DNA from: Swaminathania salitolerans
GTDB taxonomy: Bacteria > Pseudomonadota > Alphaproteobacteria > Acetobacterales > Acetobacteraceae
Length of the DNA: 64,000 nt
Assembly (NCBI RefSeq): GCF_025994315.1
Contig: NZ_BAQE01000029.1
Reading direction: 5' to 3' (one strand)
In this document: positions 61,031 to 64,000 of the stretch, in pieces
Numbering within the stretch: position 1 is the first letter of the stretch
Layout of the letters: each line of letters starts with the position of its first letter
Made by a program: the position numbers and the translations under genes
The notes under the pieces: model-generated
Told to the model about the DNA's origin: nothing
What the model saw: the letters and a program-made list of their open reading frames with translations, nothing else
The model's database searches: none

Positions 61031-61660
61031 TCAGCCCGTCCGGCTGGCCCCGCGTGGGTCGGGCAGGCTGAAGCCCGAGCGGAGGGCCTCGACCAGTTCC
61101 CTCTCGGCGAGGCGCAGTTCCGGCACAGGAACAGGCGTCAATGGTCCCGCCGGATAGAACCGCCTGCGCATTTCGGTGACGCGGGCGAGGGCGTTGGACG
61201 GGTCATCCACCAGACTGACCTCATGCAGGTTCACGGCCCTGATCTGGCGGCGCGGGCCGTTCGGACCGGTGCCGGGGATTGCGCCGTCCCTGCGCACGGA
61301 AAACCCGATGGAGAGCCCGCCGAGCGCGCCATCCCTGACAAGCCCGTAAAGCCTGCGCCCGTAATCGGTATCCATGCCAGACAGACGCCCGCGCAGATGC
61401 AGGCCGTGCGCGTCTTCGCTGGCATCGTCCCAGACGCCCACTGGCAGCCCGTCACCGCCGAAAAACCCGTGCATGACGTGCATCGGGATGCCGCGCCCCT
61501 GCGCCTTGCGCTCGGCCAGCGTCTCGGCAAAGGCGCCGGGCAGGATGATATCGCCATGCGCGTCCTGATGGCCGAACACGCTGCCATAACCCTCGAAACT
61601 GCCTTCTTTCGCGTCGGGCGCGAATTTCCACTCGAAAGCGGCGGCCAGATACTCACTCAT
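61031..61660 (-). CDS. HK97-family prohead protease
   Basis: 209 aa. Starts MSEYLAAAFEWKFAPDAKEG; GYGSVFGHQDAHGDIILPGAF, MHVMHGFFGG (catalytic His) and GGLSIGFSVRRDG (catalytic Ser) match the U35 prohead protease family. ATG 61660 overlaps the portal stop. It processes the capsid delta domain. Confidence 0.92.
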   Translation of the reverse strand: MSEYLAAAFEWKFAPDAKEGSFEGYGSVFGHQDAHGDIILPGAFAETLAERKAQGRGIPMHVMHGFFGGDGLPVGVWDDASEDAHGLHLRGRLSGMDTDYGRRLYGLVRDGALGGLSIGFSVRRDGAIPGTGPNGPRRQIRAVNLHEVSLVDDPSNALARVTEMRRRFYPAGPLTPVPVPELRLAERELVEALRSGFSLPDPRGASRTG

Positions 61661-62978
61661 TGTCATCTCCCGTGATGCCGGATTGCGTGCCGGGCGCTGG
61701 ACTGTCGGCGGGCCGACCCTGTCCCCCTGCGCCGGTCGGACTGCGGGGCTTGCCGATAGCGGCAAGCGGGATCATCTGCGCCTGGACCATCAGCACATCG
61801 CCGCCGGGCATGGGGGCGAGATTGTCATTGGCGCGGGCCTCGTTGACGGTCATCCAGCCGGAGCGCAGCGCGGTCTGCATGTAGCCCGCCCGTGCCGTGC
61901 TATCGCCGCGCAACAGCGCATCGACATTGAACCGGGCGAAATACCGGTCACGCTCGGCAGGCGAGAGCAGGCAGCGCGCAACGGCCTGCTCGATGCGTTG
62001 CAGCCAGGGCATGAGGCCGTATTGAAGGAACCAGAGATTCATCTGTTCCAGCCCGGTGCCCCAGGCCGTGGATTTGTCCATCGCCCCGACCATGACCGGC
62101 TGCACCCCGAACCAGCGGCAGATCGTCGCGACACCGACCTGACGGGTCTGGAGCAGTTGCAGGTCCTCGGCCCTGAGCCCGATGCTCTCGACCTTCCAGC
62201 CGCCCTCGAGCAGGGGCGTCTTGCCCGCGTTGATCGCGCCCGAGTAGTCGGCGAGGATCGCCTTCGCCTGTTCCTTCTGTTCGGGCTTCAGGTAATCCGG
62301 CGCGGAGATATAGGTCTGCGAGAGCAACCCGTTGCGGAACATGCGCCCCGCCGTTTCCTCGGCGGCCAGCGCGGCCCCGATGGATTGCCGCCCCGCCGTG
62401 ATCGGCGAGATGCCCAGGAGCCCGTCGAAACAGAAGCCCTTGATATGGAAGATAGCGCCCTCATCGAGCACGAGCGTCCTGCCCTGGTAGCTGTAGCGAT
62501 AGACCAGAGCGCCGGTGCCGGGGTCACGCTGCACCGTCATGCGGTCGGGGCGCAGCGGGTTGAGCGCCACGATCTGTCCGTCACCGCGCCGTACGATCTG
62601 GGCGAAGCCATTGCCCCAGGCGAGGCAGCACGCCGCCATGCACGACCAGAACTCGATCGGCGTCATATCGGCATTGGGTGCGCGGGCCAGTACGCGATAA
62701 AGCGGGTGATCGCGTGCAAGGCGCGATTGCCCGTCGCCCTGCTGCTCGTGCAGCTTGAGCGGCATGGAGCCTATGGTTTCGGACAACAGCCGGATGCAGG
62801 CCCAGACCGTATCGAGCTGGAGCGCGGTATCGACCGAGACGCTCTGGCCCGCGATGCTCGGCCCGCCCGTCATGAAAGCGCCCAGACGCAGATCGGTGAG
62901 CGAGACGCCCGTGATGGACTGGAAAGCCGCACTTGCGGCCTTCCAGGCCATGCCGCGCAGTCTTGTGACGATGCTCAT
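61653..62978 (-). CDS. HK97-family portal protein
   Basis: 441 aa. VDTALQLDTVWACIRLLSET, then FHIKGFCFDGLLGISPITAG and TRQVGVATICRWFGVQPVMV are the HK97-type portal landmarks, with the C-terminal helical arm. ATG 62978 overlaps the terminase remnant stop. It forms the dodecameric DNA gate. Confidence 0.94.
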   Translation of the reverse strand: MSIVTRLRGMAWKAASAAFQSITGVSLTDLRLGAFMTGGPSIAGQSVSVDTALQLDTVWACIRLLSETIGSMPLKLHEQQGDGQSRLARDHPLYRVLARAPNADMTPIEFWSCMAACCLAWGNGFAQIVRRGDGQIVALNPLRPDRMTVQRDPGTGALVYRYSYQGRTLVLDEGAIFHIKGFCFDGLLGISPITAGRQSIGAALAAEETAGRMFRNGLLSQTYISAPDYLKPEQKEQAKAILADYSGAINAGKTPLLEGGWKVESIGLRAEDLQLLQTRQVGVATICRWFGVQPVMVGAMDKSTAWGTGLEQMNLWFLQYGLMPWLQRIEQAVARCLLSPAERDRYFARFNVDALLRGDSTARAGYMQTALRSGWMTVNEARANDNLAPMPGGDVLMVQAQMIPLAAIGKPRSPTGAGGQGRPADSPAPGTQSGITGDDNE

Positions 62979-63172
62979 ACGGCTATGATCCCGGTTGAGA
63001 GAAAATCATCCATCCGGCCGCCACCGGGCGGCTCGGGGTTGCGGCTCATCAGCGTGACGGCATTGAGCAGCGCCATCAGCGGGTCGATCTTGAGATAGCC
63101 CGCCGCCTGTTTGGTGATGATGATGGCATTGCCCCTGGGCTCCACCTTCGCAAAGCTTGCGCTCGGCGGTCT
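62975..63172 (-). pseudogene. Terminase large subunit, C-terminal remnant
   Basis: Only the last ~50-60 residues read as TerL: GNAIIITKQAAGYLKIDPLM followed by ALLNAVTLMSRNPEPPGG, with the KID-P-MALLNAV helix typical of TerL C-termini. Nothing upstream continues the ATPase or nuclease domains; the sequence changes character at about 63172. The prophage therefore cannot package its own DNA. Confidence 0.75.
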
Positions 63173-63595
63173 TGATGACAATCGTAAGTGGCCTCGCGCC
63201 GATTGCTCATTGGTCCATATCGAGCAGATACCTCGCCGCGTTCTTTGAACGGCCTGATTGTCTTGCATTCATATGGGGCCGGGGGGGGACTGTACGGGTT
63301 CAGACTATATCGCCAGCGAAAGGATCCTCGTTGATGGGGCTCATTTGCTTCTCTCGCCACCTGGGGTCTAAGTTATATGGGACGCGCTGGGGCTCGCTCT
63401 GGAATCTGTCGAGATAATCTTCGGCGCGCATGGTTCGATAATGATATGAATTTTGAGTATGAAAGACGCCTATCCGACCCATGCCGAGCCTTCACCGAGG
63501 CCCACATCAAAGTAATGGTTCAATGCGAATGGCGGTTGGAGTAGACGATCCTATTGTCGTCGACCTACACCGTGACGATAATAAGGGAATGTCAT
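63173..63595. other. Intergenic beyond the broken terminase
   Basis: No gene supported. It contains the deletion/replacement junction of the terminase near 63172, a run of nine or more G at about 63279-63288, and AGGGAA upstream of the lipoprotein start. Confidence 0.5.
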
Positions 63596-63964
63596 ATGAA
63601 CGCTTTCTTTGCAAAAAGGGGATATGTTGTCCTTGGCTGTGTTTTGATCTCTGCGTGCTCGCCCTCGCCGCAGGTAAGCGCGGCAGGGGCAGGATTTACC
63701 AAGTCTGAGAGGGTGTCTGGCCCAAATCCTTATTACCCTTTTGAAGCTCTCAAAAACGGCGAAAGCGCCAAGGTCATGCTCAAGGTCGACGTTGACCGTA
63801 GCGGGCACCCACACAACTGCCGCGTTGATCATTCATCAAATGTGCATTTCAATGCTTCGGCGTTGCAATTCTGCCAAAAATCAGAGTTCAAGGCAGCAAC
63901 CATGAATGGTGCTGCTGTAGAGGATGTCGGGCGGGACTTTCCGGTCAACTACTCGTCTGATTGA
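63596..63964 (+). CDS. Lipoprotein with TonB C-terminal-like domain
   Basis: 122 aa. MNAFFAKRGYVVLGCVLISA then CS gives a lipobox (LISAC). The mature domain PYYPFEALKNGESAKVMLKV, DVDRSGHPHNCRVDHSS and LQFCQKSEFKAATMNGA follow the TonB_C pattern (P..P..A...G..G.V...V...G....). A start at 63596 has AGGGAA upstream. Complete within the window. Confidence 0.75.
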   Translation: MNAFFAKRGYVVLGCVLISACSPSPQVSAAGAGFTKSERVSGPNPYYPFEALKNGESAKVMLKVDVDRSGHPHNCRVDHSSNVHFNASALQFCQKSEFKAATMNGAAVEDVGRDFPVNYSSD

Positions 63965-64000
63965 AACGCCTCTAGCCGTAAGTGCTGTAACGTAGGTCGG

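Noticed and set aside
1..64000. CRISPR arrays, rRNA and tRNA genes
   Set aside because: No regularly spaced repeats with unique spacers and no rRNA or foldable tRNA seen by eye.

Overview
The window looks like a high-GC alphaproteobacterial chromosome, most likely an acetic acid bacterium (Acetobacteraceae). That assignment rests on overall GC, the style of the LysR/MerR/LysE genes and the mobilization genes, and was not tested by any search. It is a mostly accessory region: a short metabolic/regulatory stretch, a mobilizable island carrying defence genes, a second restriction-modification locus, and a prophage that has lost most of its terminase.

Region 1 (1-10106) holds small metabolic and regulatory units: a partial glutathione S-transferase, a LysR regulator, an AhpD-like protein, an SDR oxidoreductase with no usual start codon, a mazEF module with a palindromic operator, a divergent LysR/amidohydrolase pair, a MerR/CDF metal-efflux pair with a textbook MerR promoter, and a divergent argP/argO (lysine/arginine exporter) pair. 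Copies of a 32-bp palindrome inside a longer repeat lie on both sides of the mazEF-amidohydrolase block.

Region 2 (about 10.2-32.6 kb) reads as an integrative mobilizable element. It has a membrane-anchored HTH protein, a relaxase, MobC, a possible oriT, an XRE regulator, two serine resolvases around a membrane/secreted pair, and a tyrosine integrase at the right end. A 17/19-matching 19-bp repeat lies near each edge. The main cargo is an unusual type I restriction operon on the minus strand: HTH regulator, hsdM, a GmrS/DUF262 protein with an HNH-like C-terminus, a phosphoribosyltransferase-like protein, an hsdS fused to an N-terminal NADAR domain, and hsdR. All junctions overlap or are very short, so the six genes probably form one expression unit. 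An IS3-type element with a frameshifted transposase follows, then an AT-rich gene interrupted by five AAAAC units. Loss of one unit would restore a 365-codon frame, so it may be phase variable.

Region 3 (32.8-35.9 kb) is a complete EcoRII-like type II system: endonuclease, divergent cytosine-C5 methyltransferase with its own HTH, and a Vsr mismatch nuclease.

Region 4 (36.3-63.2 kb) is a lambda/HK97-type siphoviral prophage read leftward: TerL remnant, portal, protease, capsid, head-tail connectors, tail tube, G/GT-type tail chaperones with a GGGAAAC slippery site, tape measure, tail tip and fibre proteins, lysis genes and a Dam-like methylase. A Gabija-like OLD-nuclease/UvrD-helicase pair sits among the lysis genes, and a small lipoprotein gene is encoded on the opposite strand inside the tail operon. 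A second lipoprotein with a TonB-C-like domain lies beyond the broken terminase. Terminator-like hairpins recur just upstream of several prophage genes.
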